Shown here: one piece after another, positions 16,026-23,781 of the stretch | Numbering within the stretch: the first letter of the stretch is position 1 | How the letters are laid out: the number at the start of each line of letters is the position of its first letter | Translations under genes and position numbers: made by a program | The notes under the pieces: model-generated | What the model saw: only the letters and a program-made list of their open reading frames with translations | What the model was told of the DNA's origin: nothing | Databases searched by the model: none | Origin: an uncultured Erysipelotrichaceae bacterium | GTDB lineage: Bacteria; Bacillota_I; Bacilli_A; RF39; UBA660 | NCBI GenBank assembly: GCA_902788975.1 | Contig: CADAMI010000007.1 | Coordinates: forward strand, 1 to 46,801 | Reading direction: 5' to 3' | Length of the DNA: 46,801 nucleotides

Positions 16026-16499
16026 ATGGAAATTAAAACAGGTTATCTATATCACATAAAAGATGAATATTTTGATGTCGTTAATGATGATAGTTTAATG
16101 CAAAATCATGAAAGAGGTAAAAAGAGGCCAACATATTTTACCATTAGAGATAAAAATATCTTATGGTTTGTTCCAATTAGCTCTAAAATTGATAAGTATC
16201 AGAAAATAATTGACAAAAAAATAGAAAAATATGGTTTTTGTAATACAATACTTATTGAGAAGATTTTTAATGAAGATTCAGCAATACTATTACAAAATAC
16301 TTTTCCAACGTTAGAAAAATATATTGACCATGTACATACAGTAGATGGCAAACCAGCTAGAGTTCCAGAAAAATTAGAGGAACTGATTCTAAAAGATTTT
16401 ATAGAATTAATGAAATTACATAATCGAGGTATAAAAGTGTTTTTTACAGATATAGATAAAATAAAAGATAAAATGTTAAAAGAATTAAATAATAAGTAA
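16026..16499 (+). CDS. cptN: Type III toxin, CptN/ToxN-like endoribonuclease
   Basis: A 157-residue protein of the ToxN/AbiQ/CptN family: it opens GYLYHIKDEYFD, has KKRPTYF (about 32-38) and FVPISSKIDKY (about 48-58), the conserved core that holds the nuclease site in this family, then ILLQNTFPTLEKYIDHVHTV. These toxins are MazF-like-fold RNases that stop growth or abort phage infection when not held by their RNA antitoxin. The ATG at 16026 has GGAG 9 nt upstream; in-frame TTG (15990) and ATG (16017) candidates lie in or before that site. The tandem pseudoknot RNA and promoter directly upstream confirm the assignment. CptIN fits better than ToxIN because of the two-unit antitoxin. Confidence 0.88.
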   Translation: MEIKTGYLYHIKDEYFDVVNDDSLMQNHERGKKRPTYFTIRDKNILWFVPISSKIDKYQKIIDKKIEKYGFCNTILIEKIFNEDSAILLQNTFPTLEKYIDHVHTVDGKPARVPEKLEELILKDFIELMKLHNRGIKVFFTDIDKIKDKMLKELNNK

Positions 16500-16531
16500 T
16501 ATAGTTAAATTATTTTATAAGAGGTGTAAGA

Positions 16532-17644
16532 ATGAAAGATAATAGAGAAAAAGTTGTAATAAAAACAAGCGTTATAAGTATATTATCAAATATTGTGTTA
16601 GCAGGATTTAAAGCATTCGTAGGTTTTCTTGCCAATTCGATTGCTATTATATCAGATGCAGTCAATAATTTAAGCGATGCTCTTTCCAGTTTGATAACAA
16701 TTGTAGGTACTAAATTAGCCGGTAAAGTTCCAGATAAAAAACACCCATATGGTTATGGTAGAATTGAGTATATGACATCACTAATTGTTTCAGCCATTGT
16801 TCTATATGCCGGTATTACTTCTTTAGTTGAATCAATTAAAAAGATTATTTATCCAGAAGTAGCAGATTATAGTACCATTACCTTAATTATTTTAATAGCA
16901 GGTATTATTGTTAAATTTATTTTAGGATTATATGTTAAGAAAAAAGGGAAAGATGTTAACTCTGATTCTTTAGTAGCTAGTGGAGCCGATGCCTTTAATG
17001 ATGCTATTTTATCTATTTCTGTTTTAGCATCAGCCATTATTTATATGATATTTAAAATAAGCTTAGAAGCTTATGTTGGTGTATTATTATCAATATTTAT
17101 CATTAAATCAGGTTTAGAATTAATTAAAGAATCGGTTGATAATATGCTTGGTGTTAGAGTAGAAAGTAGTCTTGCTAAAGCTATAAAAAAAGAAGTATCT
17201 AAAGAAAAAGAAGTTCAGGGAGCCTATGATTTAATCCTTAATGATTATGGACCTGATAAGTATTTAGGATCTATTCATATTGAAGTGGCTGATACTTTAA
17301 CTGTTACTGATATTGATAAAATATCCAGAAGAATAACCAAAAGAGTATTAGAAAAATATGGCGTAATATTACACACAATTGGGGTATATTCAGTTAATAC
17401 GAAAGATAAATTTGTAATTGATGCTAAAAAAGAAATTACTAAAATTGTTTTCTCACATAATGGTATATTACAAATGCATGGTTTTTATATTGATCAAGAA
17501 GATAAAAACATTAGTTTTGATATAATTATTGATTTTAAAACAAAAAACAGAGAAGAACTTTATCAAAAAATATATGATGAAATTCAAGAAAAATACAAAG
17601 ATTATAAACTAAATATTACTTTAGATATCGATGTAAGTGATTAA
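16532..17644 (+). CDS. Cation diffusion facilitator (CDF) efflux transporter
   Basis: A 370-residue antiporter of divalent cations. Six membrane helices lie within residues 10-205. The metal-site motif SDAVNNLSD (41-49) in helix 2 and GADAFNDA in helix 5 supply the acidic ligands, and HPYGYGR (71-77) is the family hallmark loop. The C-terminal cytoplasmic domain (about 210-370) contains a CDF dimerisation domain plus an extra region. Asn rather than His in the helix-2 motif leaves the choice between Zn, Mn and Fe open. The gene has its own AGAGGTG site and ends before a terminator. Confidence 0.92.
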   Translation: MKDNREKVVIKTSVISILSNIVLAGFKAFVGFLANSIAIISDAVNNLSDALSSLITIVGTKLAGKVPDKKHPYGYGRIEYMTSLIVSAIVLYAGITSLVESIKKIIYPEVADYSTITLIILIAGIIVKFILGLYVKKKGKDVNSDSLVASGADAFNDAILSISVLASAIIYMIFKISLEAYVGVLLSIFIIKSGLELIKESVDNMLGVRVESSLAKAIKKEVSKEKEVQGAYDLILNDYGPDKYLGSIHIEVADTLTVTDIDKISRRITKRVLEKYGVILHTIGVYSVNTKDKFVIDAKKEITKIVFSHNGILQMHGFYIDQEDKNISFDIIIDFKTKNREELYQKIYDEIQEKYKDYKLNITLDIDVSD

Positions 17645-17704
17645 TAATTATAAATAAAGGTTATTAAAAAATAGATAATACAATATGTTATATACTAAAA
17701 TATT

Positions 17705-17739
17705 GCAAAGAAGCTAAGTAGTTAACTTAGTTTTTTTGC
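17705..17739 (+). terminator. Terminator before the cyclophilin-like lipoprotein
   Basis: CTAAGT pairs with ACTTAG over a 5-nt loop, extended by AA/TT, followed by TTTTTTT. Confidence 0.75.
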
Positions 17740-17769
17740 GTTATAATAATATTAAAAGGTAGGTAGATA

Positions 17770-18213
17770 ATGAAAAGAATATTTATAGTACTACTACTAA
17801 TTATGTTATCAACTAGTTGTACTAAAAATAGTACATTTAATAATATTGATAATAAAAATGTAATGAATAAGGAGAATATAGCAATGATAAAAATTAAAAT
17901 AAATGATAATGAATATGATATTATTTTAGAAGATAATGAAACTGTTAAAGAATTATTAGATATTTTGCCTTTAAGAATTACCATGAATGAATTAAATGGT
18001 AATGAGTTTTATGCCTATTTAGATAATAATTTAAGTGAGAATAAATATAATCCCAAAACAATTAATAAAGGTGATGTGATGTTATATGGTAATAATTGTT
18101 TAGTAATCTTTTATAAGACATTTGATACATCATATAGTTATACCAAAATAGGCCATATTGATTCTTTAGCTGAATTAGATGATACAAATATAGAGGTAAG
18201 TATTTATAAATAA
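17770..18213 (+). CDS. Lipoprotein with a cyclophilin-like domain
   Basis: A 147-residue lipoprotein: signal with lipobox LSTSC (Cys17), a short linker, then a domain matching the cyclophilin-like fold family (Cyclophil_like2). Recognisable stretches are LPLRITMNELNGNEFYAYL, INKGDVMLYGNNCLVIFYK and SYSYTKIGHID. Members are often exported or fused to flavodoxins; a flavodoxin gene lies about 1 kb downstream. Prolyl isomerase activity is not established for this family. GGTAGG precedes the ATG. Confidence 0.8.
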   Translation: MKRIFIVLLLIMLSTSCTKNSTFNNIDNKNVMNKENIAMIKIKINDNEYDIILEDNETVKELLDILPLRITMNELNGNEFYAYLDNNLSENKYNPKTINKGDVMLYGNNCLVIFYKTFDTSYSYTKIGHIDSLAELDDTNIEVSIYK

Positions 18214-18304
18214 GACAAATGTTAAGAAAATGTGCGATAATTCCATTCTTAATTGATAGTTTTTATTGTTATATTATTATAGAATTACTATGAGAGGTGA
18301 AATT

Positions 18305-19243
18305 ATGGATATAGGTAAAAAGATATTAGAGTTAAGAAAGAAAAATAATTTATCACAAGAGGAGTTAGCCGAGAAAGTTGGGGTAGCAAGACAAACAATT
18401 AGCAAATGGGAACTTAATGAAACTAGTCCTGACCTTAAACAAGCTAGTTTATTAGCTAAGATATTTAATGTCAGTTTAGATGAATTAGTAAATAATGATA
18501 TAAAGTATATAGATAATAAAACAAATTCTAATGCTGAAAAACTAGCTAGTATAATTTTTGCCTTTAGTAAGATATCATTAATATTACTAATTGTTATAAT
18601 TATTGGCTTTATATTTTTAAAGATAATTCATAAACCTAATAATAGTGTTGTTGAATCAAGAATTATTGAGGAGAGTATTTATTGTACTATTTATGGTGAA
18701 GAACATGGATATACGATTAAATACAACGAATTAACGGGTTCTCCCATAAGTGATATCAGTGATGGATACTTTAATAATATTTTAGATTTAACAAGGTATA
18801 AAGATGCTCTTGAAATATTCGATGTCATTAATGATTATGTTAAAAAGAATGGTGGAACTTGTGAAATGATTAAAGATAGAGATTTAAGTGACATCGTTAA
18901 TATGTATATTAAAGAAGGAACACTTACTAATACTAGTGCTATAGTTATTATTAACGATAATAATCCTAATAGAATTGTTTATGGTAGTAACTTCTATATT
19001 GAAAAATATAATAATAATACTTGGAGTAGTGTTAAAACTACAGGTGAAAATTATGGTTTTAATGCCATGGCATATTATGTTAATAAAGAGGGGATTCTTG
19101 AAATGAATCAAGATTGGACCCATATCTATGGTGAACTACCAAAAGGAATATATAGATTGGTTAAAGATGTTTTCTTTGAATCAGATACTCCTGTAAATGA
19201 GAATGACAAATTTTATATTTGGACTGAGTTTGAGATAAAATAA
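18305..19243 (+). CDS. Membrane-anchored XRE-family regulator with an extracellular Ig-like domain
   Basis: A 312-residue protein. Residues 1-62 form a Cro/C1-type helix-turn-helix (LSQEELAEKVGVARQTISKW), residues 82-106 one membrane helix, and the remainder faces outward. The last 90 residues (FYIEKYNNNTWSSV, then YGELPKGIYRLVKDV) resemble the bacterial Ig-like domain found in Clostridia surface proteins. The ATG at 18305 follows GAGAGGTGAAATT; an earlier in-frame ATG at 18266 lacks a site. The design suggests a one-component sensor that reads an external signal and binds DNA at the membrane. It is followed 19 nt later by the flavodoxin gene, which may be part of its regulon. Confidence 0.8.
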   Translation: MDIGKKILELRKKNNLSQEELAEKVGVARQTISKWELNETSPDLKQASLLAKIFNVSLDELVNNDIKYIDNKTNSNAEKLASIIFAFSKISLILLIVIIIGFIFLKIIHKPNNSVVESRIIEESIYCTIYGEEHGYTIKYNELTGSPISDISDGYFNNILDLTRYKDALEIFDVINDYVKKNGGTCEMIKDRDLSDIVNMYIKEGTLTNTSAIVIINDNNPNRIVYGSNFYIEKYNNNTWSSVKTTGENYGFNAMAYYVNKEGILEMNQDWTHIYGELPKGIYRLVKDVFFESDTPVNENDKFYIWTEFEIK

Positions 19244-19262
19244 TAATGAAAGGACCTAAAAA

Positions 19263-19757
19263 ATGAAAGATAAGAAAAGCTTAATTATTTATTTTAGTAG
19301 AGCCGATGAAAATTATTCGGTTGGGTATATTGATAAAGGAAACACTGAAATAGTTGCTGAATATGTTAGAGATTTAACTGGAGCTGATATGTTTAAAGTT
19401 GAACCATTAGTTCCATATGCCAAAGATTATATGACTTGCATTAAAGAAGCCAAAGAGAGAATTGGCAATGCTCCAATTAAAAATAAATTAGATGATATAT
19501 CTAATTATGAAGTAATATATATAATGAGTCCTATTTATTGGGGAACATTTGCTCCAGAATTAGAAACTGCAATTAAAGATTTAGATTTTAATGGTAAAAC
19601 AGTTAGAGTAATAACAACTCATGAAGGTTCTGGATTGGGTTCAGTTGTCACTGATATTAAAAGAATATGTAAGGGAGCAAACGTTTTAGATGATGCTTTA
19701 GCTATTCGTGGCTCTTTAGTTAAAGATTCTAAAAATAAAATAGCCGAATGGATTTAA
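19263..19757 (+). CDS. Flavodoxin family protein
   Basis: A 164-residue FMN-binding electron carrier of the flavodoxin_4 type. The N-terminal strand SLIIYFSRADEN leads into the phosphate-binding loop, MSPIYWGTFAPELETAI is the typical isoalloxazine-stacking and dimer region, and ITTHEGSGLGSVVTDIKR is the third flavin loop. AAGGACC precedes the start. It is the second gene of a pair with the membrane XRE regulator. Confidence 0.88.
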   Translation: MKDKKSLIIYFSRADENYSVGYIDKGNTEIVAEYVRDLTGADMFKVEPLVPYAKDYMTCIKEAKERIGNAPIKNKLDDISNYEVIYIMSPIYWGTFAPELETAIKDLDFNGKTVRVITTHEGSGLGSVVTDIKRICKGANVLDDALAIRGSLVKDSKNKIAEWI

Positions 19758-19808
19758 TTTTCTCATAAATAATTATTCTATTCATATAATTTATTGGAGG
19801 TAAATTAT

Positions 19809-20090
19809 ATGAATGGTAATTATTATAAGAGTGACTATTTAGATAATAATAGTTTAGTAAATGATAGTGGCATAATTGATGTTTTAAAAAGAAATATTGG
19901 TAAGAAAGCAAGAATTAATGTAACTATTCCAGGATCAAATGAATCACAAGATAGAGTATTTGAAGGAATAATTGAGAAAGTGGGTAATGATTATTTAATC
20001 GTATCAAATCCAACAAATGGTGAATGGTATTTTATCTTACCAGTATATTTAGGATTTATTACTTTCGAAGAAGCAATTAATTATCTATAA
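19809..20090 (+). CDS. GerQ-like (spore coat protein family) protein
   Basis: A 93-residue protein whose second half matches the GerQ domain: GKKARINVTIPGSNES, VFEGIIEKVGNDYLIVSNP, WYFILPVYLGFITFEEAINY. In Bacillus GerQ is a coat protein needed for germination and crosslinked by transglutaminase. Here the N-terminal Gln-rich part is missing, and nothing else in the window concerns sporulation, so the role may differ. The ATG at 19809 has TTGGAGG upstream; the in-frame TTG at 19794 is part of that site. Confidence 0.75.
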   Translation: MNGNYYKSDYLDNNSLVNDSGIIDVLKRNIGKKARINVTIPGSNESQDRVFEGIIEKVGNDYLIVSNPTNGEWYFILPVYLGFITFEEAINYL

Positions 20091-20142
20091 TAATTACTTG
20101 TTTAAATGAATATAATTTGTTATAATTATTGTAGGTGGTAAG

Positions 20143-20691
20143 ATGAATACGTTTTTAATTATATTATTTGTAATAATTATATTGATTGTAGCATTAGGAA
20201 TTATATATATTCATTTTTATAATAAAATAAATGATACAATTATCAGAGTTAATGAAGCAGAAAATCGAATAGATAATAATTTAAGAGATAAGTATGATAT
20301 TTTAAATAAGTGTGTTACTCTAATTAAAAGCAAAGTAGAGTTAGATGATAAAGCATTTAAAGAATTAGCTAGTCTTAAAGCTAAGCGATTATCTAATTTT
20401 GAGTTAGATAGATTATTAGTTAATTCATACAACGAACTTATAAGTGTATATGAAAATAATAAAGAACTAAGAGATAGTGATGAATTATATAAATCGATGA
20501 AACAACTTGAACTTATTGATGAAGAATTAATTACGCTTAGAAAATATTATAATGGTAATATAACTGAATATAATCGAATGATAAAAAGAATACCTACTTT
20601 GATAATTGCTAAGATAAAGAAATACGAAGAAAGAATGTTTTATGATTTAAAGAATATGAATGATAACGATTATGAAGATTTTAAATTATAA
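20143..20691 (+). CDS. LemA family protein
   Basis: A 182-residue protein with an N-terminal membrane anchor (residues 3-24) and a helical bundle, with YNKINDTIIRVNEAENRID and NNLRDKYDILNKCV as the LemA hallmark. LemA proteins are membrane-anchored with the bundle usually cytoplasmic or outside; their molecular role is unclear. An extended -10 TGTTATAAT lies at 20118-20126 and GTAGGTGG precedes the ATG. A terminator overlaps the gene end. Confidence 0.82.
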   Translation: MNTFLIILFVIIILIVALGIIYIHFYNKINDTIIRVNEAENRIDNNLRDKYDILNKCVTLIKSKVELDDKAFKELASLKAKRLSNFELDRLLVNSYNELISVYENNKELRDSDELYKSMKQLELIDEELITLRKYYNGNITEYNRMIKRIPTLIIAKIKKYEERMFYDLKNMNDNDYEDFKL

Positions 20692-20703
20692 TCTTCTTTT
20701 TTT
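20673..20703 (+). terminator. Terminator after the LemA gene
   Basis: GAAGATT pairs with AATCTTC around a 9-nt loop, followed by TTTTTTT; the left arm is in the coding end. Confidence 0.8.
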
Positions 20704-20738
20704 ATGTTTTTTATTGTATACTTATTTTAGGTGGTAAT

Positions 20739-21395
20739 ATGAAGAAGTTAATATTAATTATTTTATGTTTATTTTTAACTATAGGTTGTAACAAAAAAGA
20801 TGACATTGTTAATGATAATAATGAAGAGAATAAACAAGAAGTAACCAAGGTAGAAGATACATATATTGATGATAATCCAATTAAAGTAGGCTTATACATG
20901 GATGGTAAATTAATTAATGAATATAATACAACTATCGTAGATGGCGAAGATATAGCCTCATTTGATGTATATTTTACGGATATTGAAGATGTTGGAAGTA
21001 GTAATACCAAAAATAATTTTAATAAGTATTATAAAATGTATGATAACATTGATAACTATAAGATTGGTTTTTATATTAGTTTTAATACCGAAGAAAAAAA
21101 GATGGAATCTGTTATTTTAAATCCATCTTCAATGTATGATTTATATTATATATATAATTATTTGTATGATGATATCCATCAACCAGATGGCGCTTGGTAT
21201 AGTCATGTTGAAGAAAAAGATGTTACTGATAATACCGTTTATTCATCAATTAAACTATATGCTGGTGGGGAGACTTCTAAAATAACATCACCAATTACAT
21301 TAATGGTATTTACATATAATGGTGATGATGATTTTGACAGTGAGGGGTATTACCGAGGAGTAAGTAGTCATACACTTATTATTAATAATAAGTAA
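20739..21395 (+). CDS. Uncharacterised lipoprotein
   Basis: A 218-residue lipoprotein with lipobox TIGC (Cys17), an Asn/Glu/Lys-rich linker (about 18-45) and a beta-rich Tyr/Asp-rich domain (ending YYRGVSSHTLIINNK). AGGTGG precedes the start. The family is not recognised; it is presumably attached to the outer face of the membrane. Confidence 0.72.
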   Translation: MKKLILIILCLFLTIGCNKKDDIVNDNNEENKQEVTKVEDTYIDDNPIKVGLYMDGKLINEYNTTIVDGEDIASFDVYFTDIEDVGSSNTKNNFNKYYKMYDNIDNYKIGFYISFNTEEKKMESVILNPSSMYDLYYIYNYLYDDIHQPDGAWYSHVEEKDVTDNTVYSSIKLYAGGETSKITSPITLMVFTYNGDDDFDSEGYYRGVSSHTLIINNK

Positions 21396-21422
21396 ATGAA
21401 AAACTCTTGAACATTCAAGAGT
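21396..21422 (-). terminator. Terminator of tRNA-Cys
   Basis: ACTCTTGAA/TTCAAGAGT stem; on the minus strand it is followed by TTTT and lies just after the tRNA. Confidence 0.75.
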
Positions 21423-21432
21423 ATAATTCTTA

Positions 21433-21507
21433 TGGAGGACCTAGTCGGATTCGAACCAACGATCAGGGAGTTGCAGTCCCACGCCTTAGCCACTTGGCTA
21501 TAGGTCC
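21433..21507 (-). tRNA. trnC: tRNA-Cys (GCA)
   Basis: On the minus strand GGACCTA pairs with TAGGTCC as acceptor stem, with discriminator U and encoded CCA. The anticodon loop is CTGCAAC (anticodon GCA), and GGTTCGAATCC forms the T arm. U73 and GCA are both diagnostic for tRNA-Cys. The anticodon stem has a terminal U-U mismatch. Confidence 0.95.
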
Positions 21508-21592
21508 ATTGCTTATCCATTATAACAAAAAAATTATTGATTTTCAATATATTATATTAAAAAAAATTAAAAATGTGCTAGGGAGGAAAAAA

Positions 21593-22141
21593 ATGAAAAT
21601 AAAAGTAGGAGTATCAAACAGACATATCCATCTATGTAAAAAAGATGCCGATATTTTGTTTGGAAATGATTATAAATTTCATAAAAGAAATGATTTAACG
21701 CAAAAAGGAGAATATGCATGCGAAGAAACCGTTATCGTTAGTACTGATAAATATGAATTTCCCCATGTAAGAGTTATGGGACCACTTAGAGATTACACCC
21801 AAGTAGAAGTATCAAGAGATGATGCCTCACTTCTTGAAATTAATCCGCCAATGAGAGATTCCGGTGATTTAGAAAATAGTGAAGCTGTGTGGATTACCGG
21901 TCCAAATGGGAAAATATATAAAGAAAATTGCTGCATTTTGGCAACAAGACATATTCATGGTAATAAAAATAATCTTCCAAACCATAATAATAGAGATATA
22001 GTTAGTGTTATCTTTAATGGTAAGGAAATTGATAATGTGCATATTAAAATGAAAGATAGTTATGAACTTGAGATGCATATTGATAAAAGTGATGCGAATG
22101 AATTTGGAATAGAAAATGGTGACTATATCGACTTAGAATAA
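21593..22141 (+). CDS. pduL: PduL-like phosphate acyltransferase (phosphotransacylase)
   Basis: A 182-residue enzyme that exchanges phosphate and CoA on acetyl or propionyl groups, probably in acetate/ATP metabolism. The two PTAC domains are recognisable: VGVSNRHIHL with metal-binding histidines at the start, then RVMGPLRDYTQVEVSRDDA, and the second His motif ATRHIHGN. No microcompartment genes are nearby and the start has no targeting extension, so a stand-alone Pta function is likely. The ATG at 21593 follows GGGAGG; upstream in-frame sequence runs through the tRNA and is not coding. Confidence 0.9.
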   Translation: MKIKVGVSNRHIHLCKKDADILFGNDYKFHKRNDLTQKGEYACEETVIVSTDKYEFPHVRVMGPLRDYTQVEVSRDDASLLEINPPMRDSGDLENSEAVWITGPNGKIYKENCCILATRHIHGNKNNLPNHNNRDIVSVIFNGKEIDNVHIKMKDSYELEMHIDKSDANEFGIENGDYIDLE

Positions 22142-22152
22142 TAGGTGATAAT

Positions 22153-23055
22153 ATGGATATAGTTACAATACTTAAAAGAACTAAAAAAGAACTTTATAGA
22201 AAAATTATAACATCAGTAATGATTCAAGGTTTACTTTTAGTTATTCCTGTTTACTGGGCTAAAGTAATTAATCATTCAACTGATTTAGAATTTAATAAAG
22301 CTTTTAAGTTAGTAATTATAACCTTAGTATTATCATTATTATATTATCTATGGAGTTATTTTAATCAAAAAGCGTGGTATAGTTATTATAATAAATTATA
22401 TTTAGAATATACCAGTTATGTAACAGAAGCTAGTGTCGATAATATTACCCTTGGAGAATATACGAATATCATCAATAATGATATTGATATCATTGGAACT
22501 TTTATTGGCAATGCCGTAACCAGATTAATTCAGGTATTGGAATTTATTGTTATCTATATGTATTTTTTAAAAGTAAATTTTTATATCTTTTTAATTACTT
22601 TGATCGTATCTATTTTTATGATAATTATTATTATTTATTTTGGATCAAAGATTGAAATAGAAAATAAAAATAGAAAAGATAATTTAGATTATAAAACTAT
22701 TAATATTCATAATATATATGATATTTTAAAAAGAAAAGAAAAAGTTAAAGATAATAGTTTTATTAAAAGTACTATTAAATATTTAGAAAGCAATGCTAAA
22801 TTTAATTTATTTGTTAATGCGATGATATTCTTGGTACTAGGATTTATTGAATTATGTAGATATTGTATAATTATTTATGCTATATATTTAGTAAGTATTA
22901 ATAATATGGAAATAGGTACAGTACTATTAATATATTCATACTATGCGAAAATAATAACTAATTTTGAAGTATTAGGAACTATTAATGCAGAATATCAGAG
23001 TGTTAAAGTTTCTGTTAATAGATTAAATAGAATAAAAGCTAATCAATATGATTAG
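22153..23055 (+). CDS. ABC exporter transmembrane domain without ATPase domain
   Basis: A 300-residue membrane protein with six helices (from about 18 to 275) in the pattern of type IV ABC exporters (ABC_membrane family): the coupling-helix region around NITLGEYTNIINNDIDII and the C-terminal SVKVSVNRLNRI, which in full-length exporters leads into the nucleotide-binding domain. Here the protein stops right at that junction and a terminator overlaps the last codons. No ATPase gene adjoins it. It may pair with an ATPase encoded elsewhere or be a remnant. AGGTGAT precedes the ATG, 11 nt after pduL. Confidence 0.78.
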   Translation: MDIVTILKRTKKELYRKIITSVMIQGLLLVIPVYWAKVINHSTDLEFNKAFKLVIITLVLSLLYYLWSYFNQKAWYSYYNKLYLEYTSYVTEASVDNITLGEYTNIINNDIDIIGTFIGNAVTRLIQVLEFIVIYMYFLKVNFYIFLITLIVSIFMIIIIIYFGSKIEIENKNRKDNLDYKTINIHNIYDILKRKEKVKDNSFIKSTIKYLESNAKFNLFVNAMIFLVLGFIELCRYCIIIYAIYLVSINNMEIGTVLLIYSYYAKIITNFEVLGTINAEYQSVKVSVNRLNRIKANQYD

Positions 23056-23062
23056 TTTTTTT
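23035..23062 (+). terminator. Terminator after the ABC membrane domain gene
   Basis: CTAATC/GATTAG stem with 5-nt loop and TTTTTTT; the arm overlaps the gene end. Confidence 0.8.
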
Positions 23063-23110
23063 GCTTTTAATGCTTATTTATGTTAAAATACAGAACTAAG
23101 GAGTGGTCTT

Positions 23111-23689
23111 ATGGAGTATTTAACAGTTGGTACTAATGAGATAAAAAAAGAATTATTTATTCCGATTAAAGATAATGAAGTAAATATTTATAAACCAAAA
23201 GGTGGTCTTTGGTTAACAGAATATAATGAAAAATATAAAAATTATAATGCTTGGGTAGATTATTTAATTGATAATCCAGATATCTTTTTTTATAAAAATA
23301 GAGAAGTAGATATTTGGAAACAACCATGTTCATTAGTTACTCTTAAAGAAAATGCTAATATATTTATGTTAGAAAATAATACTGATTATTCTTATTTAAT
23401 GAATAATTTTCCGTTGGATGACAAGAAATTTTCATATGAATTATTAGCTAAGAAATGTGATGGTATTTATGTAGATACATTAAATTTACTTAAAAATACA
23501 AATGAAAAAAATATATTAAGAATGATTATGCAATTTGGGGTAAGTTCATTAATTTTATTCAATATAGATTGTATTAATTATTATAGATCTGGGTATGTTT
23601 TAATTGAACCATTTGATTTTGAATATTATATGTATGAAAGTGCTGAATATGAAATAAATTATGAAAAAGTAAAAAAGAAGATAAGATAA
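23111..23689 (+). CDS. Uncharacterised protein with GLW...W and DGIYVD motifs
   Basis: A 192-residue soluble protein. It has KPKGGLWLTEYNEKYKNY followed by AWVDYL, a middle CSLVTLKENANIFML, and KKCDGIYVDTLNL, then SSLILFNIDCINYY. I recall this order of motifs from uncharacterised proteins of Firmicutes and their phages, without a known function. AAGGAG precedes the start. It is monocistronic. Confidence 0.7.
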   Translation: MEYLTVGTNEIKKELFIPIKDNEVNIYKPKGGLWLTEYNEKYKNYNAWVDYLIDNPDIFFYKNREVDIWKQPCSLVTLKENANIFMLENNTDYSYLMNNFPLDDKKFSYELLAKKCDGIYVDTLNLLKNTNEKNILRMIMQFGVSSLILFNIDCINYYRSGYVLIEPFDFEYYMYESAEYEINYEKVKKKIR

Positions 23690-23690
23690 T

Positions 23691-23724
23691 AAGTAAAAGG
23701 ATAATACTTTTGCTTTACTTTTTA
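23691..23724 (+). terminator. Probable terminator upstream of parE
   Basis: AAGTAAA pairs with TTTACTT with a further AAAG/CTTT inside, followed by TTTAT. Weaker than the others. Confidence 0.5.
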
Positions 23725-23736
23725 TGTCAAGTAGGT

Positions 23737-23765
23737 TTGAAAAATAAAAAAATGTGTGTTAGAAT
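23737..23765 (+). promoter_or_regulatory. Promoter of parE
   Basis: TTGAAA at 23737-23742, 17-nt spacer, TAGAAT at 23760-23765 with extended -10 TG at 23757-23758. Confidence 0.6.
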
Positions 23766-23781
23766 TATTCTAGGTGATTAT

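Noticed and set aside
21407-21592. An N-terminal extension of the PduL-like protein
   Set aside because: This frame runs antisense through the tRNA-Cys gene, and a good GGGAGG site stands before the ATG at 21593.
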